A DNA stretch of 43,675 nt from Asticcacaulis sp. (GCF_027484505.1 NZ_JAIXSV010000279.1:1-43675), one strand, 5' to 3'. Numbered from the stretch's first letter, positions 32,579 through 41,357 are shown. Numbers and translations: made by a program. The notes: generated by a model not told the origin, from the letters alone.

Positions 32579-33299
32579 TTTATTCCTCCGATATGCCGTC
32601 TGAACGGCACGTCCCTTAAGAACTGCGTTGGTTCCTAGACTGCACGGGGAATAAACAGTACGACGCACACGACGGCGCGTCGCTTACACAGAAAACGACT
32701 CCAGACGACAGAACAGACCCCGCCTTTGTGGTTAGGCGCAGGCACACACACATATCCCGTCAGTTCGGAAACGCCTTCCGGCTTTTCACTCCCCTGCCAG
32801 GGCCCTTTGTTTTTGTGCGGGCCTCTGACGCAACAACCTGTTGGATGACAGTGATCCTCATTGATCGAAGGTGATAAGTCAAGCCACAATGTGATCATAA
32901 TTGGCCTTAAGTCCGACAATAGAGTCGCATTGCCGCCCAAAAGTAACACAAATGTCACACAATTGCGGCCGTTTGGACAAATTATTCAAAACTTACAATC
33001 ATTTATACGGCTCACGCGAGGGTTGCGAGCGGCGTTTGAACGGCTGTCGTTTTCATATTTAGTTGTTTTGTTTCAACGTACTGCATAGGCGACAAGACGA
33101 TTGTCGCATTCTGGCCCGCCGCGCTGAGTACGCCGCATTTCAATGGCCACTTAAACCATTCAAAAAATCATTTTCGATCAATTTCGATTGGAAGGGCACA
33201 AATTTGTGCTATCGCTGGCGACAGATCGGCTCAACTGGCGCGTAAAACGTCCCGGAAAGCAGCGGCACGCGTGAACAAGGCCACGCATCGGAGGAATAT
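32579..33299. promoter_or_regulatory. Divergent control region of receptor and PL11 genes
   Basis: 721 bases without a convincing gene. ATTGATCGAA at 32860-32869 and its inverted copy TTCGATCAAT at 33173-33182 each face their own gene. A perfect 14-bp palindrome GCACAAATTTGTGC lies at 33196-33209, 91 bases before the PL11 ATG. GCGACAA-N5-TTGTCGC lies at 33089-33107. The half near the receptor is a long GC-rich leader with small inverted repeats (CGACGC and GCGTCG near 32660). The middle (32880-33060) is AT-rich and is the likely promoter zone. I see no regulator gene in the locus. Confidence 0.5.
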
Positions 33300-35258
33300 A
33301 TGACAAACCCGACACTCAAGGCTTCTCTTCTGGCGGGCGTCGCCCTGATGCTCGGCGCGGCACCAGTGATGGCGGCCGACGCACCAAAGGCCAAGGTCGA
33401 ATATCTGGACCGTGGCGCGGTCGCAGTGACCGCCGAAAAGGGCGTGCTGGTCAGCTGGCGCGCGCTGGTGACGGATGATGCCAAACTGGGTTTCAATGTT
33501 TATCGCGACGGCCGCAAGCTGAATACGAAGCCGATCACGACGACGACCAGCTTCAAGGACGAGGCGGGCTCTAAGACTGCGGCCTACGAGGTGCGCGAAG
33601 TCAACGGCGGCAAGGAAGGCCCCGCCTCCAAGGCCCTGCGGATCGACGGTTACCTGTCTATCCCGCTGAACAAGCCCGCTGACGGGACGACGCCGGACGG
33701 GCAGGCCTATAGCTACACCGCCAATGACGCTTCGGTCGGTGATCTGGATGGCGACGGGCGCTATGACATCATCCTGAAGTGGGAGCCGACCAATGCCAAG
33801 GACAATAGCCAGGGCGGCTACACGGGGCCGGTGCTGCTCGATGCCTATACGCTGGACGGCAAGCAACTGTGGCGCATCAATCTGGGGCGCAATATCCGCG
33901 CCGGGGCGCACTACATGCAGTTTCAGGTGGCCGACTATGACGGCGACGGCAAGGCCGAGCTGATCGTCAAGACGGCGGATGGCACCACCGACGCGCAGGG
34001 CAAGGTGATCGGCGACGCCACCGCTGACTGGGTCACACCTTCGGGGGAGATCGAGAACAAGGACCGCACCGGTTCGCGTCAGACCGAAGACGGCAAGCTG
34101 ATGGCGCGCCTGACCGGTCGCGTGCTTAAGGGGCCGGAATATCTCAGCGTGTTCGAAGGCGCGACGGGCAAGGTGGTCGATACCATCGCCTATCCGTCGC
34201 CGCGCGGTCCGAACGGCGACAATCCGACCGATGCCGAAGCGACGGCGCGCTGGGGCGATGCCTATGGCAACCGCAGCGACCGCTTCCTGGCCGGAACCGC
34301 TTGGCTGGACGGGCAGCACCCCAGCGCCATCTTTGCGCGCGGCTACTACGCCCGCACCACTATTGCCGCCGTTGATTACAAAAACGGCAAGCTGACCAAT
34401 CGCTGGTACTTCGACTCCGAAGCCGCCGGCGTGCCGTCCGGCTATTCCGGGCAGGGCAATCACCAGTTCAGCGTCGCCGATGTCGATGGCGACGGTAAGC
34501 AGGAAATCCTCTACGGCGCCATGGCACTGGATGACACCGGCAAGCCTTTGTGGACCACCGGCATGGGCCACGGCGACGCCATGCACGTCTCTGACCTCGA
34601 CCCCAATCGTCCGGGCCTCGAAAAGTGGGGCGTGCATGAGAATATGAAGATGTCGGGTAATACCGGCGCGGCGCTGCTCAATGCGCGGACCGGCGAAGTG
34701 ATTTTCAAGGTGCCTGCGGAAAAAGACACCGGCCGGGGTGCCGCGGGCGATATCGACCCGCGCCATGCGGGGGCCGAATTCTGGGGGTCAAACAGCGGTA
34801 ATCTGTACGACGTCAAGGGCAATGTCATATCCGAAAAGCGCCCGCGCCAGATGAACTTCATGGTGTGGTGGGACGGCGATCTGCTGCGTGAACTGCTGGA
34901 CGGGAACAAGGTCTATAAGTGGGACTGGAATACGTCTGAGTCGAAGGTGATTCTGGACGCGCAGGGTGCCACGTCGAACAACGGCACCAAATCGACGCCG
35001 GCCCTGTCGGCGGACCTGTTCGGCGACTGGCGCGAAGAGGTGATGCTGCGCAGCGAGGACAACACGTCCTTACGCATCTATTCCACCAACATCCCGACGA
35101 CCCACAAATTCACCACCCTGATGCAGGACCCGCAATACCGCGCCGCCATTGCCTGGCAGAACACCGCCTATAACCAGCCGCCCTGGCCGTCCTACTTTAT
35201 CGGCGAAGGCATGAAGGCACCGCCGAAGGCGTCAGTCAACGTCACCAAAGCCCAATAG
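33300..35258 (+). CDS. PL11 rhamnogalacturonan lyase
   Basis: 652 residues with a Sec signal peptide (LLAGVALMLGAAPVMA). An N-terminal beta domain (YLDRGAVAVTAEKGVLVSWR, FNVYRDGRKLN) is followed by the eight-bladed propeller of PL11 with repeated calcium loops DLDGDGRYD, DYDGDGKAE and DVDGDGKQE, and the blocks GNRSDRFLAGTAWLDG and GHGDAMHVSDLDP near the active cleft. B. subtilis YesW/YesX are the known relatives; they cleave the RG-I backbone by beta-elimination. GGAGG lies 6 bases before the ATG. It is divergent from the TonB receptor and closed by an intrinsic terminator. Confidence 0.92.
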   Translation: MTNPTLKASLLAGVALMLGAAPVMAADAPKAKVEYLDRGAVAVTAEKGVLVSWRALVTDDAKLGFNVYRDGRKLNTKPITTTTSFKDEAGSKTAAYEVREVNGGKEGPASKALRIDGYLSIPLNKPADGTTPDGQAYSYTANDASVGDLDGDGRYDIILKWEPTNAKDNSQGGYTGPVLLDAYTLDGKQLWRINLGRNIRAGAHYMQFQVADYDGDGKAELIVKTADGTTDAQGKVIGDATADWVTPSGEIENKDRTGSRQTEDGKLMARLTGRVLKGPEYLSVFEGATGKVVDTIAYPSPRGPNGDNPTDAEATARWGDAYGNRSDRFLAGTAWLDGQHPSAIFARGYYARTTIAAVDYKNGKLTNRWYFDSEAAGVPSGYSGQGNHQFSVADVDGDGKQEILYGAMALDDTGKPLWTTGMGHGDAMHVSDLDPNRPGLEKWGVHENMKMSGNTGAALLNARTGEVIFKVPAEKDTGRGAAGDIDPRHAGAEFWGSNSGNLYDVKGNVISEKRPRQMNFMVWWDGDLLRELLDGNKVYKWDWNTSESKVILDAQGATSNNGTKSTPALSADLFGDWREEVMLRSEDNTSLRIYSTNIPTTHKFTTLMQDPQYRAAIAWQNTAYNQPPWPSYFIGEGMKAPPKASVNVTKAQ

Positions 35259-35287
35259 ATTTTCTATTTCGCTCTGGTGCAAGCTAT

Positions 35288-35319
35288 GAGCCCCGTCGTC
35301 TCCGACGGGGCTCTTTTTT
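35288..35319 (+). terminator. Intrinsic terminator of the PL11 gene
   Basis: GAGCCCCGTCG (35288-35298), loop TCTC, CGACGGGGCTC (35303-35313), then six T. Confidence 0.9.
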
Positions 35320-35428
35320 GCATCAAAAACGCGAATGAAAGGCAATAACCGTAACAAAAACAATCAAATTTATGTGCTTTCAGTTTGCGTTTAAATCTCT
35401 GTAAGGTTGTGAGGGCGTATAAGTAACC

Positions 35429-35461
35429 GGTTCATGGGATTGCAAAAGCCGCCCATGAGCC
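35429..35461 (+). promoter_or_regulatory. Leader hairpin of the histidine kinase gene
   Basis: GGTTCATGGG (35429-35438) pairs with CCCATGAGCC (35452-35461; one G-U) around a 13-base loop. TATAAG at 35418-35423 could be the -10 box and would start the RNA at about this hairpin. The rest of 35320-35540 holds no gene. Confidence 0.35.
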
Positions 35462-35540
35462 TAGTTCAGGCGTACCCTGGGGCCACGGTATGCAGCGAAG
35501 CGTAAGCGGTATAGTTTTCCATTAAGGCACGGAGCCCAAC

Positions 35541-36251
35541 ATGCAAAAATATCAGATAAGGAGCATGACCGAGATGGACCCGGCGGAGGAATTCAAGGAC
35601 TTCGCCTACATCGTGTCGCACGATCTGGCCGGGCCCGTGCGGTCCCTGGTCGAGTTTTCGCGACTGCTGGTCGAACAGGCCTCGGTGCCCGAAACGGACG
35701 ACGCGCGCACCAATCTGTCCATGGTTCTGGAAAGCGGGGAAAAGCTACAGGAAATCCTGCACGGCCTGCTCCAGTTCTCACGCCTCAACACTGTGCCGCG
35801 TCTGGATCAGAAGGTCGATCTGGAAGAAATCGTCGCGCGCGTGCATATGAACCGTCAGACCGATCTGGATATGATTCGCGGCACGCTAAACGCGGGCAAT
35901 CTGCCGGAGGTCACTGGCGACCCCAATCGCCTGTATCAGTTGTTCTACATGCTGATCGACAACGCCATCAAATTCCGCCGCCGCAATCAGCCGCTGATCA
36001 TCGACATCACTTGCGAAGAGACCGAGCAGGCCTACTGGATTTCGATCACCGACAATGGCATCGGCATTGACCCGATGTTCCATGACGATGTGTTCCGCCC
36101 TTTGCGCAAACTGCATAATGACGACGTCTATGACGGGGCTGGCATGGGCCTGACCCTGGCGCGCAAGATTGTCCTGATGCACGGTGGTCAGATCGGTATT
36201 GGCTCATCGGATGACGGCACGGCCATCTCGTTCAGCCTGCCCAAGGCCTGA
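35541..36251 (+). CDS. Minimal sensor-less histidine kinase
   Basis: 236 residues: only about 17 residues precede the HisKA domain, whose H-box is FAYIVSHDLAGPVRSL with H27. The HATPase_c domain follows with N (IDNAIKFRR), G1 (DNGIGID) and G2 (GAGMGLTLARKI) boxes. No membrane helix, PAS or GAF domain is present, so it is a cytosolic kinase that must receive its signal from a partner or a separate sensor. The SHDL-x-x-P-x-R H-box is the kind seen in phytochrome-like kinases that pair with Rcp1-type regulators, and such a regulator is the convergent neighbour, 3 bases away. GGAG lies 6 bases before the ATG. Confidence 0.88.
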   Translation: MQKYQIRSMTEMDPAEEFKDFAYIVSHDLAGPVRSLVEFSRLLVEQASVPETDDARTNLSMVLESGEKLQEILHGLLQFSRLNTVPRLDQKVDLEEIVARVHMNRQTDLDMIRGTLNAGNLPEVTGDPNRLYQLFYMLIDNAIKFRRRNQPLIIDITCEETEQAYWISITDNGIGIDPMFHDDVFRPLRKLHNDDVYDGAGMGLTLARKIVLMHGGQIGIGSSDDGTAISFSLPKA

Positions 36252-36254
36252 GTT

Positions 36255-36722
36255 TCAAAGACTGTGCGGCAGGCCGTCCGGGAAACGAAAAGGACCGCCA
36301 CGACCGGAGGCGTCCATCGTGAACCTGCGTAAAGCCTGAGCCAGATCGTCAAAGGCGTGCGGGGTGTCGGGCTTTTCGATATGGCCGTCCGAACCGCAGC
36401 GCTCGCCTTCGGCCACATGCTCCGGCGTGACCAGACCCGACATCAGCAAAATACGCACCGCTTTCAGAGCCGGATCGGTGCGGACCTTTTCCAGCACCTG
36501 AAAGCCACTGAGGCGCGGCAGGCGGCAATCGAGCAGAACCAGCACGGGTAAAGGTTTTCCGCTATACTCCCCTTCGCCCAGCAGGCGCTGCAAGGCCTGC
36601 TCACCTGATCGCGACGTCTCAATGACCGCCTCGCTCAACACTGAATTCAAGGCGCGGGTGAGCAGCACCGCGTCGCCGCGATTGTCATCGACAATCAGGA
36701 TGTGCAGCTCAGGCGGTGTCAT
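36255..36722 (-). CDS. Rcp1-like response regulator
   Basis: About 155 residues from ATG 36722 (MTPPELHILIVDD); the frame stays open to a GTG at 36821, and an ATG at 36791 is also possible, so the start is not settled. The receiver begins ILIVDDNRGDAVLLTRAL, the signature of the Rcp1/phytochrome-partner subfamily, with phosphoacceptor D in VLLDCRLPRLSGF, LLMSGLVTPE as the switch region and a late EKPDTPHAFDDL in place of the usual KP-F lysine block. No output domain. It is the likely partner of the kinase that converges on it. Confidence 0.85.
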   Translation of the reverse strand: MTPPELHILIVDDNRGDAVLLTRALNSVLSEAVIETSRSGEQALQRLLGEGEYSGKPLPVLVLLDCRLPRLSGFQVLEKVRTDPALKAVRILLMSGLVTPEHVAEGERCGSDGHIEKPDTPHAFDDLAQALRRFTMDASGRGGPFRFPDGLPHSL

Positions 36723-36849
36723 CCGGCGGGGCCCTGAGGGTATGTTCAGGCTTCGCAATATGCTGTTATTCGGACCTTTTAGCAAATCCATTTCATTTGA
36801 CACCCCGCGACCGCTTGACACGGCTTAGCCGCCCGCACAGGTTCGTCCG

Positions 36850-38085
36850 ATGCGTTTGCCCGATCCGTCTGCCGCCGATCCCGCCCTGTTTGATCCGTTA
36901 GGGGCCGAATTCACCCGCAACCCCTATCCGGCCTATGCACGTCTGCGGGCCCTGAACGCGCCCTATTACTTTGCGCCGTTTGATATCTGGTTGTTCTCGC
37001 GCTTTGCCGACGTACAGGCGGCCGCCCTCAACCCCCTGTCGCTGCGGTCGCTCGACCATCGTCTGAGCGCCGAAGAGATCGAAGCCGACCGCCGCGCCCA
37101 GAACTGGCACGACATGCCCTACCATGCACGCTTCGTGCAGTTTTCCCTGCTCAATTCCGATGGCACGATGCACCAGCGCCTGCGCCGTCTGGTGTTCGGC
37201 GAATTCACCCCGTCTCAGGTCGAGCGTCTGAAGGCCGGGGTCGAGGCCTATGTGTCGGCGCTGTTCGACGCGGTGGGCTCAGAGTTCGACTTTATCAACG
37301 ATCTGGCCGTGCACGTGCCGGGGCGCGTCATCGGCCGCTTTCTGGGCGTGCCGGATGCAGACTGTGCGCAGTTGCGTGTGTGGTCTGAGGACATCGTGCA
37401 GTATTTCGACATCGACCGCACCGAGGCGCGCAAGGCCCTGGCCGAGCGCACCACCCAGACCTTCTATGATTACCTGATCGACCTGTCTCAAGAGCGTCGC
37501 AAACGCCCGCAGGACGACCTGATTTCGCGGCTGCTGAGGCGCTGGGACGCGGGCGAGTTGAGCGAGGACGAATATATCTCGACCTGTATGCTGATCCTGA
37601 TGGCCGGGCACGGCTCGACTATCGACGCCATGGGCAACGGCCTGACGGCGCTGCTGAACCACCCGGATGAACTTCAGCATCTGCGCACCGATCCCGGCCT
37701 GATGCCGACAGCCATTCAGGAGATGTTCCGCTATGACGCCCCCCTGCCCTTCTTCCATCGCCTTGCGGCGGAGGATATGGAGGTCAATGGCTGGGAGATA
37801 CCGAAGGGCACGAAGATCGGCCTGCTCTACGCCTCGGCCAACCGCGACCCGGAGGCCTTTACCGATGCCGACCGCTTCGATATTGGGCGCACGCCCAACC
37901 GCCATCTGGCCTTTGCCGCCGGGCCGCACTTCTGCCTCGGTAACCACCTGTCTCGCATGAATATGGAGGCGACCTTTGCGACGCTTCTGTCGCGGTTTCA
38001 GAGCATCGAGCTAACCGCCGAGCCACAGTTCAAGCCCAGCCTGTCGCAGCGCGGACCAAAAGCGCTGCCCCTGCGCGTCGGTTAA
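36850..38085 (+). CDS. Cytochrome P450
   Basis: 411 residues, soluble bacterial class. The heme-binding loop is FAAGPHFCLGNHLSRM with the thiolate C362, the oxygen-activation motif in helix I is AGHGST (252-257), and the K-helix ExxR is EMFR (291-294). The N-terminus resembles bacterial P450s that hydroxylate terpenes, fatty acids or macrolides (DPLGAEFTRNPYPAYARLRA). No ferredoxin or ferredoxin reductase gene adjoins it, so its redox partners lie elsewhere. The substrate is unknown. It is divergent from the response-regulator gene. Confidence 0.93.
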   Translation: MRLPDPSAADPALFDPLGAEFTRNPYPAYARLRALNAPYYFAPFDIWLFSRFADVQAAALNPLSLRSLDHRLSAEEIEADRRAQNWHDMPYHARFVQFSLLNSDGTMHQRLRRLVFGEFTPSQVERLKAGVEAYVSALFDAVGSEFDFINDLAVHVPGRVIGRFLGVPDADCAQLRVWSEDIVQYFDIDRTEARKALAERTTQTFYDYLIDLSQERRKRPQDDLISRLLRRWDAGELSEDEYISTCMLILMAGHGSTIDAMGNGLTALLNHPDELQHLRTDPGLMPTAIQEMFRYDAPLPFFHRLAAEDMEVNGWEIPKGTKIGLLYASANRDPEAFTDADRFDIGRTPNRHLAFAAGPHFCLGNHLSRMNMEATFATLLSRFQSIELTAEPQFKPSLSQRGPKALPLRVG

Positions 38086-38132
38086 CCCCGCATTAACCCT
38101 GATCGTTCACGGTTTGTGCAGGGAGTGTGTCC

Positions 38133-38357
38133 ATGCGTAAATCGGAGTTTTCCGGCCTCAGACTCTATGACCGCGCGCTGGTCGAAATCGTTGGACAGGT
38201 GCGCCCGCAGACGGCGCAGCGCGATGAGACTCAGGCCGGCATCTATCGCATCGGCGGCTTTGCCTATCGGGAAAACGGCACGCCCCTGCCCTCGACGCCC
38301 CCGGCGCCGTCGCTGCTGCTGGTCTATTCCGCCGGGTGCACGCTGGTCCGGGGGTGA
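38133..38357 (+). CDS. Small protein of unknown function
   Basis: 74 residues from ATG 38133, with GGGAG 9 bases upstream; an in-frame GTG lies at 38127. I do not recognise it. The sequence is mixed polar and ends in a hydrophobic turn (PPAPSLLLVYSAGCTLVRG), with no signal peptide and no membrane helix. It lies 47 bases after the P450 stop on the same strand. The good ribosome binding site and GC-biased third positions suggest a real gene, but it is short. Confidence 0.45.
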   Translation: MRKSEFSGLRLYDRALVEIVGQVRPQTAQRDETQAGIYRIGGFAYRENGTPLPSTPPAPSLLLVYSAGCTLVRG

Positions 38358-38398
38358 CAGGGCGTCACGTCTGAACTAAGGTCGTCTTATATTTTTCC

Positions 38399-38407
38399 GG
38401 GGGGGGG
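38399..38407 (+). promoter_or_regulatory. Run of nine G serving as ribosome binding site
   Basis: Nine consecutive G end 5 bases before the ATG of the next gene, in the Shine-Dalgarno position. TATATT (38388-38393) could be the -10 box, which would put the transcription start at or in the run. Runs of this length can slip. Confidence 0.5.
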
Positions 38408-38412
38408 ATCTC

Positions 38413-39954
38413 ATGTATCATATGCTTGGTCTGGCGGGTATTGCCCTTGCCATTGCACTCACGCCCGTCAGCGTGTTCGCGGCTACCGCCGCGCACACCA
38501 CACCGGTTAGTCAGCCGCAAACCCTCGAAAGCCTGTTTGCGAGCCTCGACCGTCAATTGAAGGCCGAACAGTACGGGGACGCTAACACCTCTCTTCTGGC
38601 CATCACAGCTCATCCGCAATTTAGCCAATTGCCCTCAGAGGTTCAGTTGGCCTGCTACAGGTTGCTCGCGCTTATACAGTTGGATGCTGGCGCGCTTGAC
38701 GCATCCTATGGCTCGCTGTTGAAGGCTGGAAATCTACCCGGTGAGGTACTCGACTCGGACTACTGGCACTTGCGCGCCAAGCTTGCCTTGCAACTCAAGA
38801 AAAAAACGGACGCCGTTTCTGCGATGACGGCACTGGCTTCGCGATTCCCGCAAGAATTACACACGATGGACCGGCACTTCATCACCTCCATCGTGCGGCT
38901 AAGCGACGAAATCGAAGATGGCAAGGTCAGCAAGCGCAAGCTTCTGGAGGCGCTGCATGCCGCGGTCTATACGCCGCAGGACAGCGCCTATTCGGCGGAA
39001 TGGCTGTTTTTCGATCTGTTCGAAATCTACGTAGCAGACAAGGCCACAGAAAAAGCCACTGACATCGCCGCCGAGATGATCGAGCCGGAAAACCTCATCC
39101 GCTTTCGCATCGACAAGCGGTATGCGACATACCGTCAGGTGACGGATGCTGAGATTGCTGCGGCCTTCGAAGCGCAACTGGTCCGTCACCGCGCCTTCGC
39201 CGACAGTCATCCCCGCCTTCTGGCCGGTCCGAGCCTCGTGGCCGGCGACCTCGATAACCTCGCGCGCTCGGAAGAGGGGTTGAAACTCATCGACGAAGCG
39301 CTCGCCAAAATAGCCGCCGCCCCCAAGGATAAGCCCGCTTACGACGATCTGGCCGACCAGCACAACTGGGCTCTGGATACCAAATACCGTCTCCTGACCC
39401 AACTGGGGCGCTATGCCGAGGCCGAACAGGCCCTGAAACAAGGCCGCGACGCCGCCATCGCTGCCGGCGACGATCTTGTCAGCCAAAAGATCAATCTGGG
39501 GGGCTTCTACAATGTGCTGGGACGTCCGCAGGAAGCGCTGAAAGAAGTCGCAGACATCAAGCCCGAACACGCCAGCATCTACGGGCAGATGTCGGCGGAA
39601 GAGGTGCGCGCCTGCGCCTATGCGCAAACCGGCGAGACCACGAAACTGAAAGCCTCGCTCGATCTGATGCTTAAGAATGCCAAGGACGCCTACTGGCCGC
39701 TCGAAACAGCTCTGCTGTGCGCCGGCGAAAGCGATACCCTAGCCAAGGTCATCATCGCCCAGATCGAAGACCCCGACACGCGCACCGGTGCCCTGATGAA
39801 TATACAAACCTATCTGCCCGACGGACACCCCACACCCGCAGAAGCGGCGCGTGAGGCTCTACGTCAAAAGACCCTAGCCCGGGCGGACCTACAGGCCGCC
39901 GTCCGAAAACACGGCGAGATCGCTTCGCTGCCGGTGCGCCGCTTCCCTTATTAA
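38413..39954 (+). CDS. Exported helical-repeat (TPR-like) protein of unknown function
   Basis: 513 residues with a Sec signal peptide (LAGIALAIALTPVSVFA). The rest is almost all helix with weak TPR-like units, for example LACYRLLALIQLDAGALDASYGSL, YRLLTQLGRYAEAEQALKQG and LGGFYNVLGRPQEALKEV. No catalytic motif is seen. It is likely a periplasmic protein that binds other proteins. I do not recognise a named family. The gene is preceded by the nine-G run and followed by a strong bidirectional terminator. Confidence 0.75.
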   Translation: MYHMLGLAGIALAIALTPVSVFAATAAHTTPVSQPQTLESLFASLDRQLKAEQYGDANTSLLAITAHPQFSQLPSEVQLACYRLLALIQLDAGALDASYGSLLKAGNLPGEVLDSDYWHLRAKLALQLKKKTDAVSAMTALASRFPQELHTMDRHFITSIVRLSDEIEDGKVSKRKLLEALHAAVYTPQDSAYSAEWLFFDLFEIYVADKATEKATDIAAEMIEPENLIRFRIDKRYATYRQVTDAEIAAAFEAQLVRHRAFADSHPRLLAGPSLVAGDLDNLARSEEGLKLIDEALAKIAAAPKDKPAYDDLADQHNWALDTKYRLLTQLGRYAEAEQALKQGRDAAIAAGDDLVSQKINLGGFYNVLGRPQEALKEVADIKPEHASIYGQMSAEEVRACAYAQTGETTKLKASLDLMLKNAKDAYWPLETALLCAGESDTLAKVIIAQIEDPDTRTGALMNIQTYLPDGHPTPAEAAREALRQKTLARADLQAAVRKHGEIASLPVRRFPY

Positions 39955-39984
39955 TGCCGGACAAGACGGCGGCTATAGAACGCC

Positions 39985-40024
39985 AATAACAAAGGGCTCC
40001 GGAACACCGGGGCCCTTTGTTATT
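39985..40024. terminator. Bidirectional intrinsic terminator
   Basis: AATAACAAAGGGC (39985-39997) pairs perfectly with GCCCTTTGTTATT (40012-40024), with an inner CCGG-AACA-CCGG. T-rich ends on both strands serve the convergent helical-repeat and PL22 genes; the PL22 stop lies 2 bases away. Confidence 0.8.
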
Positions 40025-40025
40025 T

Positions 40026-41357
40026 TCACCCCTTCGCCACCCGCACCGCATAGACGTGGATAGGGCCGTGCATATTGGAGCGGAAGACGATCCACTTGCC
40101 GTCCGGCGTGAATTGCAGGTTCGGCTCGGTGTTATAGTTATGCGTCTTGAGGTTCACCAGCTTGGTGGCGCGCAGCACACCCGGCCGCACCAGCTCCGCC
40201 GCATTGGGGGCAGAGACGCCGAGGTCGTCGATAATCTCCGGCTGGAACAAATAGAGCCATTTGCCGTCCGGCGCACGCGCCACCATGTCGGCATCGCCGC
40301 CGTCACCGGCGAACAGCTTACCGTCGCGGCTGATCTGGAAGTGCACCGACCATTCGTTGCGCTCCATATGATACCAGATGCGCTTGTGCGTTTTGAGGTC
40401 ATAGCTGGCCAGCCAGAAGTCTTCACCGCGCGGCGTTTGCAGGTCATACAGGATGCGTTCACCGTCAAACGAGAAGAATTCGTGCCCGGCGATCTCCATA
40501 TTCATCATACGCTTATGGACGTTTTCCTTGCCCGTACCGTCGGTTTTGATCGTCCAGATGCGATCGACGCTGTGCCACGGCCCTTCGTGGCAATACATCA
40601 GGCGGTGCGGATCGGTCGGCGAAAACTGCACATGGTTGAGCCAGTCGGTCGAGGCCGTGACCACCTTGCGTTCGCCGGTCTGAATATCCAGCGTGAAAAT
40701 CTCCATCGGGATGTTCTGCGCCAGCCGCTCGGCCATGCGCACCTCCTTGGCCGCCTGAAAGCTCAGCGGCTTGCCGTCCGGGCCTATAGCGTTATAGCCG
40801 CCGTCCGTATTGGCGACCTTCGGCCCCGGCTGAAGCTGGTATTCGCGCTCGGCCCAGGTTCCGGCCAGCAACGTATCATCCGCATTAACCGTGGTCACAT
40901 AGCCCTTGATGTCCTTAGCGATGGTGCGGATCTTGCCCGTATCCATGTCGATGGCGACGATCTCAATGCCGGCACGGCCCTTATCGTCGGCACTCTTCTT
41001 TTCGCCGCCGGGGAATTTGCGCGCGTAGCAGATGTTTTTGGTGTGCGACACCATCAGGCTGCCATAGCCTCTCGGGGTCAACTGACGGATTTTGCGCGTC
41101 GCCAGCTCGACCATCTGAATACCGGACGGGCTGTCGAAGATCATCCACTTGCCATCGGCCGTGAAGGCATTGTCATGGAAGTACAGGGATTTGGAATTGT
41201 CATCGTCCGACAGACGCACAATGCGGTGGCCCGTGTCCGCATCTACCCAATCGCGCGGGATGTCGGTTTTCGGGACGGGCGCCGGAGTGGTTTGCGCCAG
41301 CGCAGGCGCCGCAAAGGCCGCGGCGGCGGCCCCCAGAAGAAAGTCTCGCTTATGCAC
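40026..41357 (-). CDS. Oligogalacturonate lyase-like protein (PL22 type), exported
   Basis: About 443 residues from GTG 41357, with GGGAG 9 bases upstream; the frame is open to 41447. A short signal peptide (LLGAAAAAFAAPALAQ) is followed by the propeller repeats of oligogalacturonate lyases: RDWVDADTGHRIVRLSDD, SLYFHDNAFTADGKWMIF, HEGPWHSVDRIW and AGHEFFSFDGERILY. PL22 enzymes cut short, unsaturated galacturonate oligomers to 4-deoxy-5-ketouronate; the enterobacterial ones are cytosolic, whereas this one carries an export signal. Together with the RG-I lyases it points to pectin use, though it is 5 kb away. Confidence 0.85.
   Translation of the reverse strand: MHKRDFLLGAAAAAFAAPALAQTTPAPVPKTDIPRDWVDADTGHRIVRLSDDDNSKSLYFHDNAFTADGKWMIFDSPSGIQMVELATRKIRQLTPRGYGSLMVSHTKNICYARKFPGGEKKSADDKGRAGIEIVAIDMDTGKIRTIAKDIKGYVTTVNADDTLLAGTWAEREYQLQPGPKVANTDGGYNAIGPDGKPLSFQAAKEVRMAERLAQNIPMEIFTLDIQTGERKVVTASTDWLNHVQFSPTDPHRLMYCHEGPWHSVDRIWTIKTDGTGKENVHKRMMNMEIAGHEFFSFDGERILYDLQTPRGEDFWLASYDLKTHKRIWYHMERNEWSVHFQISRDGKLFAGDGGDADMVARAPDGKWLYLFQPEIIDDLGVSAPNAAELVRPGVLRATKLVNLKTHNYNTEPNLQFTPDGKWIVFRSNMHGPIHVYAVRVAKG

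Noticed and set aside
32635-32958. Minus-strand frame of 107 codons in the receptor leader
   Set aside because: No ribosome binding site, unusual cysteine-rich composition, and it lies in the control region; best read as chance.
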